Positions 8,139 through 16,965 of a DNA stretch of 64,000 nt are shown here, piece by piece. Within the stretch, counting starts at the first letter, position 1, and every line of letters begins with the position of its first letter. The DNA lies in contig JANQEG010000062.1 in the NCBI GenBank assembly GCA_028278505.1, forward strand, positions 28,762-92,761, in the 5' to 3' direction. The translations under genes were made by a program, and so were the position numbers. Below the pieces are notes generated by a model. It saw only the letters and a program-made list of their open reading frames with translations. It was not told the origin of the DNA and ran no database searches. This DNA comes from Rhodobiaceae bacterium. Lineage in GTDB: Bacteria > Pseudomonadota > Alphaproteobacteria > Rhizobiales > JAKPQE01.

Positions 8139-10280
8139 CTAGCGGGAAAACAGCAGATCCCGGACCATATCGCTTGCGTGCGACAGTTTCGACAGCGCTT
8201 CGCGCAGCCGTTCCGCCTGCATCCGGTCGAGCTGCTTGATCCGTATCGAATTGCCGAGCGGATGCCCCTCATGCAGATCTTCCACCTGCTGGCGCAGGAT
8301 CAGTTCGAGCAGGAAGCCGTGGGTCTCCAGCATATGTGTGAGGTCGTTTTCACCGCCGATGCCGAGCGCGCGCACGCCCTCCAGCCGGTCCTTCGTCGCC
8401 CGGTGCACGATGTTGTGGCGGATCGCCAGCACTCGGGCGCTCTGGACGATGGGAAAGAGCCCGCCCCTCTTCAAGTCGATGCGTCCGCTCTCCGATCTGA
8501 AGCCGCCGAAGAAGCTCACCGGCGCCTGATATTCGTCGCCGAGCGCCGCCAGGAGCTTGGCGAAATCCGGCGCCCGATGGCCCATGGCGTAGGATTCCGT
8601 CAACAGCTTCTGGCCCAGCTTGATGTCGCCATGGACGACGCGCAAATCGAAGAAGATGTCGACGTTGAGGAGGTCCTTCGGGTTGGAGCGGCGGATCCAG
8701 CTTTCGACCCGCTCGAGCCAGGTCGCGAGGCTGCCCCGCCATTGCGGGTTCTTCGCCATGACGCCGCCCTTGCACAACGGCAGGTGCACCGCATCGAGGA
8801 TTTCGGCAATGTGCTCGCCGAGTTCGGCGAACCATTGATCCTCCGGACCGTCCGCGTCGCCGGTCTCGAAGATGATCGCATTGTCCTGATCGGCGGCGAG
8901 CAGGCTTTCGCCGCGGCCGGCAGAGCCGAGGATCAGAAGCGCGTAGGGCACCGGCGGGCCGCCGCGACCGGCCTTGAGCATGCGCTCTTCGGCAATAATC
9001 GCCGCCTTGCGGGTGAGCGCGCCGATCTCGCGGCTGATCACCTGGGCGATGTCGCGGGAATCGACATTCTCCACGACCAGGCTTTCGGCCACCATCGGCA
9101 GCTTGGCCCAGGCGGCGCCGAGCGCGCTGACATTGCCGGCCTCGTCGATCTCGTCGCCGAGCGAGATCGCCTCCTGGGCGCGCAGGCGCAACAGATCGCG
9201 CGCCGACAGGGCGCCGACGACGTCGCCGCTGTCGTCGACGACGCCGAGATGGCGGATCTTCATCCGCGACATGCGGCCGACCGCGCGATAGATGAAGGCG
9301 TCCGCCCATATCGTCGCCAGCGGCTTCGACATGAATTCGCCGAGCGGCCGCTCAAGCGCCGCCGCGCCACCCGCCGCGATCGCCCGCAAGACGTCGCGCT
9401 CGGTGACGATACCGGTCTCGACCGCCCGCAAGGTCCCGTCCTCGTCCTGCGGCTCTGCGGTCACGAACGCCGAGCTGATGCGCCGTTCGACGACGTATTT
9501 CATCGCCTCAAGCAGCGGCGTCGTCGCCGGCAGCACGACCGGCGGCGCGCTCATGACATCCTGCACCCGGTGGCGGTAGGGATAGCTGTCGATGCGCGCC
9601 AGCGTGCGCTCCGCGTCGGCGCGGCTCGCCGGCGCCACCGCCTCCAGCCAGCCGGCCCGATGGTGCGCGTCGAGCACCGCCGAAAGCTGCCGGCAGGCCT
9701 GTTCGGCGGCCGCGATCGTGCGGATTTCATCGCTGCGCAGATGCGGAATGAGGGCGTGGTAGAGCTTTGCCGTTGCCGTCGCATCGCCGAGCGCGGTGTG
9801 GCGGTCGGTGAGGTCGACGCCGAGCCACGATCCCATCATTTCCATGGAGAAATCGGGAAGCTGCGGATTGGCGATCTGCGCCAGCAGGCGGGTGTCGAGC
9901 GTGCGCGGCGCTTCCCAGACGATATTGGCGAGCCGGCATTCGCGGCGCAGGATCGCCAGATCGAAGCCGATCGAATGGCCGATGACGATGGCATTGCCGA
10001 TGAAGGCGCTGAGCTTTCTCCACACTTCGGGGAATTTCGGCGCGCCGGCGACCATGGCGTCGTCGATATTGTGGATCTCCGTCGATGCCGGCGGGATCGG
10101 CTCGCCCGGATCGACCAGCAGGTCGAGGCTCTCTTCGGTCCGCAGTTCGCCGTGGCGGATGCGCACCGCACCGACCTGCAGCAGCCGCGCCTTGCTGGTG
10201 TCGAGGCCGCTCGTCTCGGTATCGAGAACGACGGCGTCGATCGCAACGAGCGGCGTGGCGCTTCTGGCGGTGTGGTTCAT
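8139..10280 (-). CDS. DnaQ-like exonuclease - CBS pair - DUF294 nucleotidyltransferase-like fusion protein
   Basis: The product is 713 residues from ATG 10280, preceded by AGGGGAAG. Domain 1 (about 10-185) is a DEDDh exonuclease: LDTETSG, GHSIGFDLAIL and HTALGDATATAKLY supply the acidic residues and His. Domain 2 (about 235-365) is a CBS pair (VQDVMSAPPVVLPATTPLLEAM, then LGEFMSKPLATIWADAFI). Domain 3 (about 395-545) is the DUF294 nucleotidyltransferase-like fold with GSAGRGESLLAADQDNAI. Domain 4 is the DUF294 C-terminal helical region. As I recall, separate exonuclease and CBS-DUF294 genes sit beside CrbS-type sensor kinases in gammaproteobacteria; here they are one protein, and a CrbS-like kinase gene is nearby and divergent. 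Function is probably regulatory (nucleotide-sensing) and is unproven. Confidence 0.88.
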   Translation of the reverse strand: MNHTARSATPLVAIDAVVLDTETSGLDTSKARLLQVGAVRIRHGELRTEESLDLLVDPGEPIPPASTEIHNIDDAMVAGAPKFPEVWRKLSAFIGNAIVIGHSIGFDLAILRRECRLANIVWEAPRTLDTRLLAQIANPQLPDFSMEMMGSWLGVDLTDRHTALGDATATAKLYHALIPHLRSDEIRTIAAAEQACRQLSAVLDAHHRAGWLEAVAPASRADAERTLARIDSYPYRHRVQDVMSAPPVVLPATTPLLEAMKYVVERRISSAFVTAEPQDEDGTLRAVETGIVTERDVLRAIAAGGAAALERPLGEFMSKPLATIWADAFIYRAVGRMSRMKIRHLGVVDDSGDVVGALSARDLLRLRAQEAISLGDEIDEAGNVSALGAAWAKLPMVAESLVVENVDSRDIAQVISREIGALTRKAAIIAEERMLKAGRGGPPVPYALLILGSAGRGESLLAADQDNAIIFETGDADGPEDQWFAELGEHIAEILDAVHLPLCKGGVMAKNPQWRGSLATWLERVESWIRRSNPKDLLNVDIFFDLRVVHGDIKLGQKLLTESYAMGHRAPDFAKLLAALGDEYQAPVSFFGGFRSESGRIDLKRGGLFPIVQSARVLAIRHNIVHRATKDRLEGVRALGIGGENDLTHMLETHGFLLELILRQQVEDLHEGHPLGNSIRIKQLDRMQAERLREALSKLSHASDMVRDLLFSR

Positions 10281-10344
10281 GTCTTCCCCTGCCCGGAGCC
10301 GTTGCGGCGTCTCTCGTTCTCTTTCTCGCGTGGCAACAGTGCCG

Positions 10345-10989
10345 TCAACTCCGGCCGACATGCGGCACGGCGACCGGGGGCGGTCCTTCGATAATGGTGT
10401 CGGCGATCGCGGGACAATCGGTGCGGGCGATGAACTCCTCATAGAGGCGGCAGAGATTGGAACTCAGATGGGCCTTGATCAGCGTATAGTCGTGGACGCG
10501 CAGCGATTCATGGATCGGCAGATTGTCAAAGAACATCTGCACGGTGTCGACCGGAATGTCCTTGATCGATTTCGGCGGCGCCAGCTGCGCCCGCGCCAAA
10601 TGCTCGGCGATCTCGGTATGTGAAATCGCCCAGAAATCGTCGGCAAAACCTGACGGCACCGGATAGCGGCTCATCACCCCCCGCGAGGCGGCGAGCAGGC
10701 CGTTGGCGAGCGCGGCGGTGCGGTCGGCCGCGTCGGGCCGCAGCGTCGCCTCCACCATCTGCACGATGTAGCCGAGGCCGATCGGGAAGTTGCGCCAGCG
10801 GCACTCGTCAAGGGCGGCGATGAAGGCGGGTTCCTTGAACAGCTTGCTCGACAGCACGCCGGAGCGGGCTCGGGCATATTCATAGACCGTCTTCTGCACC
10901 AGGAAGGCCGTGCGCGAATCGAGGAAATCCTCGACGTCGGCGAAGGTGGCGATCGGCGGTGGCCGGCGGAAGTAGTCGAGTAGTCCCAT
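10345..10989 (-). CDS. Conserved protein of unknown function beside the DUF294 gene
   Basis: A 214-residue soluble protein with no signal peptide or membrane segment. It begins MGLLDYFRRPPPIATF and is mostly helical by composition (FLDSRTAFLVQKTVYEYARAR, LDECRWRNFPIGLGYIVQMVEATLRP). I recognise no catalytic motif. It is upstream of, and probably co-transcribed with, the exonuclease-CBS-DUF294 gene (64 bp gap), and divergent from the symporter-like histidine kinase. That position suggests it belongs to the same signalling module. Confidence 0.75.
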   Translation of the reverse strand: MGLLDYFRRPPPIATFADVEDFLDSRTAFLVQKTVYEYARARSGVLSSKLFKEPAFIAALDECRWRNFPIGLGYIVQMVEATLRPDAADRTAALANGLLAASRGVMSRYPVPSGFADDFWAISHTEIAEHLARAQLAPPKSIKDIPVDTVQMFFDNLPIHESLRVHDYTLIKAHLSSNLCRLYEEFIARTDCPAIADTIIEGPPPVAVPHVGRS

Positions 10990-11133
10990 TTTACGCCCTG
11001 CAACGATTCCGATCGGGGCCTGCCAATCAGCGTCTGGGCCCCCTTTCTGGACATTCGCTATCTTATATGATCCGATTTCGCCGGCGCGTCATCAAGAGAT
11101 GACAAAGCGTTTTACGGAATTCATGGATCCGCG

Positions 11134-14100
11134 ATGCTGCAGGGTTGGGCCGTCGTCGCCGCCGCGCTTGTCTATATCGGCATTCTGTTTGCCGTCGCAA
11201 GCTATGGCGACCGCAAATCCGCGCCGGCGATCAGCAAGCGCGGGCGGCCCAATATCTACGCCCTGTCGCTGGCCGTCTACTGCACTTCGTGGACGTTTTT
11301 CGGCTCGGTCGGCATGGCCACCAAGGCCGGCCTCGATTTCATCGCCATCTATATCGGACCGGCGCTGCTGATCGGTTTCGGCTATCCGCTGATGCGCCGG
11401 CTGGTCAGCCTCGCCAAGACCGAGAAGATCACCTCGATCGCCGACTTCCTGTCGTCGCGCTACGGCAAGAACCAATGGGTGGCGGGGGTCGCCTCGGTGA
11501 TCGCCGTGGTCGGCGTCATTCCCTATATCGCCCTGCAGTTGAAGGCGGTGTCCGCCTCGGTGACGACGATATTGTCCGAACCGCATTTCGGTGCGGCCGC
11601 GAGCGGGCCGGTGCCGGTGTTCGGCGATATCGCGCTGCTCATTGCGATCATGATGGCGATGTTCGCGATCCTGTTCGGCACCCGCCATATCGACGCCACC
11701 GAACACCAGGAAGGGTTGATGCTGGCGATTGCGATGGAATCGGTGGTCAAGCTGATCGCCTTCCTGATCGTCGGCATCTACGTGACGTTCTGGATGTTCG
11801 ACGGCCCCGGCCATCTCGCCTCAGCGGCGGCGGCGGCGCCGGCGGCGGCCGGCATGTTCGCCCACGAGCCGAGCGGCGGCACCTGGATCACCATGACCCT
11901 GCTGTCGTTCTTCGCCGCCGTGCTCTTGCCGCGCCAGTTCCACGTCACCATCGTGGAAAACAACAGCGACAATGAACTGCGCCGCGCGGCATGGCTGTTT
12001 CCCACCTATCTGGTGGTGATCAATCTGTTCGTCGTGCCGATCGCCCTGGCCGGCCTGATCACCTTCGGCACCAGCGTCGACGGCGACAATTTCGTGCTCA
12101 GCCTGCCGATCGCCGCGGGCAATCCCTTCGTCTCCTACTGCGCCTTCTTCGGCGGCCTGTCGGCGGCGACCGCAATGGTGATCGTCGCAACCGTCGCGCT
12201 CTCCATCATGATCTCGAATGAATTCGTCATGCCGGTGCTGCTGCGCCGCCAGCGCTTCGACGGTGTCGCGCCGCGCGACATGGGCCGGCTGCTGCTCAAC
12301 ATCCGGCGCAGCGCGATCTTCGTCATCCTGCTTCTGGCCTACGCCTATTACCGGGCCGCCGCCAACACCGCGGCGCTGGCCGCGATCGGGCTGTTGTCGT
12401 TTGCCGCGATCGCCCAGTTCGCGCCGGCCTTTTTCGGCGGCCTGATGTGGCGGCGCGCCACGGCGCGCGGCGCCATTGCCGGAATGATCGCCGGTTTCGC
12501 GGTGTGGGCCTATACGCTGCTTCTGCCTAATTTCGTCGCCGCCGGACTGGTGCCGGCCGGCATTCTCGAAAACGGCCCGTTCGGCATCGGCATGCTCCGC
12601 CCCGAGGCGCTGTTCAGCCTCGATTTCGATCCGCTGACCCATGGCGTGTTCTGGAGCCTTTCGGCCAATCTCGCCGCCTTCATCGGCTTCTCGCTGGCGC
12701 GCGCGCCGCAGCCGACCGAGCGGCTGCAGGCCAATATCTTCGTGCCGACCGAGTTCTCGCCGACCCCCTCGCTGCGTCTGTTCCGCACCTCGGTCACGGT
12801 CGGCGATCTGACCTCGACGGTGTCGCGCTATCTCGGCGAGGAACGGACCGAGCGCGCGTTTGCCGCCTTCGCCAGGAGCCGCGATCTGCCGCTTGAACCG
12901 CATCGCGAGGCCGATCCGCACCTGATCCGCCACAGCGAGCAATTGCTGGCCAGCGCCATCGGCGCCGCCTCGTCGCGGCTGGTTCTCTCTTTGTTGGTCA
13001 AGCGCCGCGATGCCGCCACCAAGGGCGCGCTGAAGCTGCTCGACGACGCCTCCGCGGCGATCCAGTACAATCGCGACCTGCTGCAGACCGCGCTCGATCA
13101 GGTGCGCCAGGGCATCGCCGTCTTCGACCGCGAATTGCGGCTGATCTGCTGGAACCGCCAGTTCCGCGAATTGCTGCAACTGCCCGTCGATTTCGGCCAG
13201 GTCGGCACGCCGCTCAACACCATCCTGCATTACAATGCCGATCGCGGCGCGCTCGGTCCGGGCGATCCGGACGCCCTCGTCGCCGAGCGCATCGACCGCT
13301 TCGTCACCCGCATGGAGACGGTCCAGGAAAAGCTGCATTCCAACGGCAGCGTGCTCGAAGTGCGCACCGCGCCGATGCCGGACGGCGGCATCGTCATGAC
13401 CTATGCCGACATCACCGAGCAGGTGGCGGCGGCGGACGCGCTGGAGCGGTCGCGCGCGACGCTCGAGCAGCGGGTGCGCCAGCGCACCGAGGAACTGACC
13501 CGCCTCAACAGCGAGCTCGGCCGGGCCAAGGCCGCCGCCGAAGCTGCCAATATCGGCAAGACCCGCTTCGTTGCCGCGGCCGGGCACGACATCCTGCAGC
13601 CGCTCAACGCCGCGCGCCTCTACACCACGTCGCTGGTCGAGCGCCACGCCGGGAACGAGGACCGCGAACTGATCGACAATGTCGATGCGTCGCTCGAAGC
13701 CGTCGAGGAGATCATCGGCGCCGTGCTCGACATTTCCAGGCTCGACGCCGGGGCGTTGAAGCCGGAGGTCACGGTGTTCTGCCTCGACGATGTGCTGCGC
13801 CAGTTGCGGATCGAATTCGCGCCGCTGGCCGGCGACAAGAATATAGACTTCACCGTCGTTCCCACCACCGTCAGCGTCAGATCCGACCGGCGGCTGCTGC
13901 GCCGGGTCCTACAGAACCTGGTCTCCAACGCCATAAAATACACGCCGCCGTCCGGCCGCGTGCTGGTCGGCTGCCGGCGCAAGCGCGGCAGCGCCCTGAT
14001 CAATGTCTACGACAACGGCGTCGGCATTCCCTTCAACCAGCAGGACCTGATTTTCGAGGAGTTCCGGCGCCTCAAGGCCGGCGCCGAGGCGGCGCGCGGC

Positions 14101-14658
14101 CTCGGTCTCGGCCTGTCGATCGTCGAGCGGATCGCGCGCGTGCTCGACCATCGGCTGACGCTCGTCTCGTCGCCCGGGCACGGAACCAATTTCGCCGTCG
14201 AAATCGAAACCGCCGCCGCCGTCGCCGAGCGGCCCAGCGAGGCGCCGCCGCGGGCCCTGCCGGCGATCCGGCTGACCGGGCTGACGGTGCTGTGCATCGA
14301 CAATGAGCGCAAGATCCTGGAGGGGATGGCGGCGCTGCTCGGCGGCTGGGGCTGTGCGGTGGTGAGCGCCGGCGGCTTACGCGAGGCCACCCGGGAACTG
14401 GAGCGGACCGGCATCGTTCCCGATGTCGCCCTGGTCGACTATCACCTCGACGACGACACCGGCATCAACGTCGTGCGGCGCCTGCGGCAGCGCTATGGCG
14501 AGGAACTGCCGGCCGTGCTGATCACCGCCGACCGCTCACCTGCGGTGCGCGGCGAGGCCCGTGCCAACACCATCACCGTGCTCAACAAGCCGCTGAAACC
14601 GGCGGCGCTCCGGGCGGTGCTGGCGCAATGGCGCGTGCAGCGATCCGCGGCGGAGTGA
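11134..14658 (+). CDS. Hybrid sensor histidine kinase with N-terminal sodium/solute symporter domain (CrbS/NahK-like)
   Basis: The product is 1174 residues. The first ~500 form a multi-helix sodium:solute symporter (SSSF) domain, starting MLQGWAVVAAALVYIGILF and including the conserved YCTSWTFFGSVGMATKAGLDF. A PAS domain (about 645-765: DQVRQGIAVFDRELRLICWN) follows, then a coiled coil. HisKA comes next, with the phospho-accepting His in AAGHDILQPLNAARL (about residue 817), then HATPase (NLVSNAIKYTPPSGR, DNGVGIP, GLGLGLSIVERIA). The C-terminal receiver (about 1050-1170) has the phospho-acceptor Asp in VALVDYHLDD and Lys in LNKPLKP. CrbS-type kinases control acetate/acs metabolism in other bacteria; no response-regulator partner or acs gene is in this window. 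Confidence 0.9.
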   Translation: MLQGWAVVAAALVYIGILFAVASYGDRKSAPAISKRGRPNIYALSLAVYCTSWTFFGSVGMATKAGLDFIAIYIGPALLIGFGYPLMRRLVSLAKTEKITSIADFLSSRYGKNQWVAGVASVIAVVGVIPYIALQLKAVSASVTTILSEPHFGAAASGPVPVFGDIALLIAIMMAMFAILFGTRHIDATEHQEGLMLAIAMESVVKLIAFLIVGIYVTFWMFDGPGHLASAAAAAPAAAGMFAHEPSGGTWITMTLLSFFAAVLLPRQFHVTIVENNSDNELRRAAWLFPTYLVVINLFVVPIALAGLITFGTSVDGDNFVLSLPIAAGNPFVSYCAFFGGLSAATAMVIVATVALSIMISNEFVMPVLLRRQRFDGVAPRDMGRLLLNIRRSAIFVILLLAYAYYRAAANTAALAAIGLLSFAAIAQFAPAFFGGLMWRRATARGAIAGMIAGFAVWAYTLLLPNFVAAGLVPAGILENGPFGIGMLRPEALFSLDFDPLTHGVFWSLSANLAAFIGFSLARAPQPTERLQANIFVPTEFSPTPSLRLFRTSVTVGDLTSTVSRYLGEERTERAFAAFARSRDLPLEPHREADPHLIRHSEQLLASAIGAASSRLVLSLLVKRRDAATKGALKLLDDASAAIQYNRDLLQTALDQVRQGIAVFDRELRLICWNRQFRELLQLPVDFGQVGTPLNTILHYNADRGALGPGDPDALVAERIDRFVTRMETVQEKLHSNGSVLEVRTAPMPDGGIVMTYADITEQVAAADALERSRATLEQRVRQRTEELTRLNSELGRAKAAAEAANIGKTRFVAAAGHDILQPLNAARLYTTSLVERHAGNEDRELIDNVDASLEAVEEIIGAVLDISRLDAGALKPEVTVFCLDDVLRQLRIEFAPLAGDKNIDFTVVPTTVSVRSDRRLLRRVLQNLVSNAIKYTPPSGRVLVGCRRKRGSALINVYDNGVGIPFNQQDLIFEEFRRLKAGAEAARGLGLGLSIVERIARVLDHRLTLVSSPGHGTNFAVEIETAAAVAERPSEAPPRALPAIRLTGLTVLCIDNERKILEGMAALLGGWGCAVVSAGGLREATRELERTGIVPDVALVDYHLDDDTGINVVRRLRQRYGEELPAVLITADRSPAVRGEARANTITVLNKPLKPAALRAVLAQWRVQRSAAE

Positions 14659-14676
14659 GCCGCGTTCCCAAGAAAC

Positions 14677-15165
14677 TTAGTTCTTGGTCATCGAGGCCGG
14701 CGCGTTCTGGCCTTCCATCACCTTCTGGCGGAAAAGCGCGGCGAAATCGATCGGATCGATCAGCAGCGGCGGAAACCCGCCGTTTCGGGTCGCCTCGGCG
14801 ATGATCTGGCGGGCGAACGGAAACAGCATTCGCGGTCCCTCGATCATGACCACCGGCTGCAGATGCTCGTCCGGGATGTTCTGCACCCGGATGATGCCGC
14901 CATAATGCACCTCGACATTGAACAGCACCTCCTTGCCGATGGTGCCGCGGGATTCGATCTTCAGGTCGATTTCGTAGTCGGTCTCGGACTTCTTGTGGGC
15001 ATCGACGTTGACTCCGATCTCGATCTTCGGCGGCTCGTTGCGCGGCTGCAGCGTGCTCGGGGCGCCGGGATTCTCGAAGGACAGATCCTTCAGATACTGC
15101 GCCAGAATATTGAGCTGCGGCGGCAGTTCGCCGGCGGCTTCAGCACCTTGGTTTTCGTCGGCCAT
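14677..15165 (-). CDS. secB: Protein-export chaperone SecB
   Basis: A 162-residue SecB of typical alphaproteobacterial size. [19 protein letters not shown] is the family signature near the N-terminus, and [13 protein letters not shown] and [32 protein letters not shown] are the later signature. It keeps preproteins unfolded and passes them to SecA. It ends 18 bp from the convergent histidine kinase gene and is transcribed alone. Confidence 0.97.
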   Translation of the reverse strand: MADENQGAEAAGELPPQLNILAQYLKDLSFENPGAPSTLQPRNEPPKIEIGVNVDAHKKSETDYEIDLKIESRGTIGKEVLFNVEVHYGGIIRVQNIPDEHLQPVVMIEGPRMLFPFARQIIAEATRNGGFPPLLIDPIDFAALFRQKVMEGQNAPASMTKN

Positions 15166-15274
15166 ATCGTCTGTTTCGCGCCGTTAAGGCGCGCCCTTGC
15201 TGATGAGAACGGGAGTAACGTAAGTCCCGGCGCTGCTAACACGTTGCCGCACGGGTGGCAAGGCTTGGCGGCGG

Positions 15275-16234
15275 TTAGTGGCCACCGAGGAAGCGGCGAT
15301 AGCTGGCGCCGAGCAGGGCCGGCGTCATCAGCATCGGAATCTGGTAGCAGCCGATGAACACCATCATCGGATCGGTGAGCACCGGCGGCAGGGCGGTGAG
15401 GAAGAGCGCGATATTGCGGTTGCCGGCGACCAGCCCGATGGCGCCGGCCGCCGGCCGGTCGTCGATGCCGCCGGCCCCGATCAGCAGCGCCGCGATGCGC
15501 CGGCCGGCAAGCTGTAGCCCGAAATTGGCGATTGTGGCCAAAAGCAGCACCCCGATCAGCGCGATCGGATCGCCGAACAGCAGCGGCTGGATGGCGTCCA
15601 TCAGCGCCAGCACGAAGACGGCGAGCACGATCGCCGACAGCCCGTCGATGACCTGCAGCCCGGGCAGGTCGATCTGCCGAATGAGGAGACGGCGCAGCGC
15701 CAGGCCGGAGCCGGCGGCAATGGCGATCAGTCCCGCCAGCCGCGCCGCCGCCTCGGCGACCGAGGCGCCCTCCAGGCCGGCAAAGACCAGATAAAGCGGC
15801 AGCAGCGATGTTAGCGGCAAGAGCAGGGTGCCCCAGATGAGGAGCCGCAATGCGGTAAAGCCGTCGAGGCCGCACATTACCGCGATTGCCGGGCTCGAGG
15901 CGATCGGCGCCGCCGCCGCCATAATCACCAGCACGTTGGCGAGCGTTCCGGTGAAGCCGGCCGCTGAAAAGGTAAGGGCCGCGGCGACCGGCAGCGCCAA
16001 TTGCAGCACCAGGATGACGAGGATGTCGCGATGCGCGTCGCCAATCGCCGAATTCAGCCGCTCCGGGGGAATGCGTAAGGCGGAGAGGAACAGGAGAATG
16101 CCGATCAGCAGCGGCAGCAGCGGGCGCAGGGTCGCGGCCGCTGCCGGAAACGCGATGCCGGCGGCAAGTCCAAGCGCCAGGAGCCAGCGCGCCTGAGCGG
16201 CGCAGAGCCGAAGCAGGCCGCCGGCGCCGGCCAT
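15275..16234 (-). CDS. Bile acid:sodium symporter-superfamily (BASS-like) permease
   Basis: A 319-residue integral membrane protein with about nine or ten hydrophobic segments beginning at WLLALGLAAGIAFPAAAATL. The spacing and motifs, such as MAAAAPIASSPAIAVMCGLDG and GLVAGNRNIALFLTALPP, resemble BASS/arsenite-permease-like transporters. The GNRNIAL stretch corresponds to the conserved EPGxxNxxLA-like crossover motif in reduced form. Its ATG overlaps the stop of the TauE gene (ATGA), so the two are translationally coupled. Downstream of a TRAP operon, it may export or import a related organic acid; the substrate is unknown. Confidence 0.72.
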   Translation of the reverse strand: MAGAGGLLRLCAAQARWLLALGLAAGIAFPAAAATLRPLLPLLIGILLFLSALRIPPERLNSAIGDAHRDILVILVLQLALPVAAALTFSAAGFTGTLANVLVIMAAAAPIASSPAIAVMCGLDGFTALRLLIWGTLLLPLTSLLPLYLVFAGLEGASVAEAAARLAGLIAIAAGSGLALRRLLIRQIDLPGLQVIDGLSAIVLAVFVLALMDAIQPLLFGDPIALIGVLLLATIANFGLQLAGRRIAALLIGAGGIDDRPAAGAIGLVAGNRNIALFLTALPPVLTDPMMVFIGCYQIPMLMTPALLGASYRRFLGGH

Positions 16235-16959
16235 CAGGAAAGCGCCCTGATCAGAAGCGTGATTGCGGCGAATGCGGAAAGCCCGAGTATGACCGGCCGG
16301 TAGCGGCGGTCGACGATGGCGGTAAAACGCGGCGCCAGCCGCGACGTTACCAGCATGACGGGGAGAAAGAGCGCGATCGCGATCAGATCGCTTTGGCCGA
16401 CCCGGCCGATCAGCGCCAGCGCGGCGAGCGAAAGGGCGGCGGCGATCGCGAAGAAGGCGTTCAGCGTCGCCCGCGCCCGCGCCGGTTCGACGCGCTGGTA
16501 GATCAATCCCATCGGCGGCGCGCCGACGCTTGAGATCGTGCCCATCAGCCCGGACACCGTGCCCATGGCGACCAGCGTGCCGCGGCTGAGCGGGATCAGC
16601 ACGCCGACCAGGCTCATGGCGACCGCGACCAGGATGGCGACCGAAAACAGTAGCATGAAGGTTTCCCGCTCCGGCATCAGCGCCAGCAGGCCGACGGCGC
16701 CGAAGGTGCCGGCGATGCGGCCGCCGAGCGCCCAGCCGATCTCCGGCGCCACGACCTCGCGGCGATGGCTCCAGGCGGCGATGATCGCCGTCAGCGCGCC
16801 GAGCGCGATCACCGGCACCGGCACCAGGCGAATGTCGATCATCGCCAGTATCGGCGCGGTTGCGAGGCCGAAGCCCATGCCCGTGGTCGACTGGACGATG
16901 ACGCCGCAGGCGACCACCAGCGCCGCCAGGGCGAGCAGCAGCGGCGGAATATCTAGCAT
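16234..16959 (-). CDS. TauE/SafE-family sulfite/organosulfonate exporter-like permease
   Basis: The product is 241 residues with seven to eight hydrophobic segments. The N-terminal half has the TSVLG-like pattern VQSTTGMGFGLATAPIL and the second half has VSGLMGTISSVGAPPMGLIYQ, the paired glycine-rich motifs of this family. Members export sulfite, sulfoacetate or other small acids across the inner membrane. It lies 6 bp downstream of the TRAP large permease gene and is coupled to the next permease, so it is likely the tail of the same operon. Confidence 0.85.
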   Translation of the reverse strand: MLDIPPLLLALAALVVACGVIVQSTTGMGFGLATAPILAMIDIRLVPVPVIALGALTAIIAAWSHRREVVAPEIGWALGGRIAGTFGAVGLLALMPERETFMLLFSVAILVAVAMSLVGVLIPLSRGTLVAMGTVSGLMGTISSVGAPPMGLIYQRVEPARARATLNAFFAIAAALSLAALALIGRVGQSDLIAIALFLPVMLVTSRLAPRFTAIVDRRYRPVILGLSAFAAITLLIRALS

Positions 16960-16965
16960 GTCCGG

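Noticed and set aside
8118-10394. Long plus-strand open frame (758 codons) over the DUF294 gene
   Set aside because: It is antisense to a protein with clear domain motifs; its translation is Arg/Ala/Asp-rich low-complexity typical of GC-rich shadow frames.
11821-13647. 608-codon minus-strand frame inside the histidine kinase gene
   Set aside because: Shadow of the sensor kinase; no recognisable domain and skewed composition.
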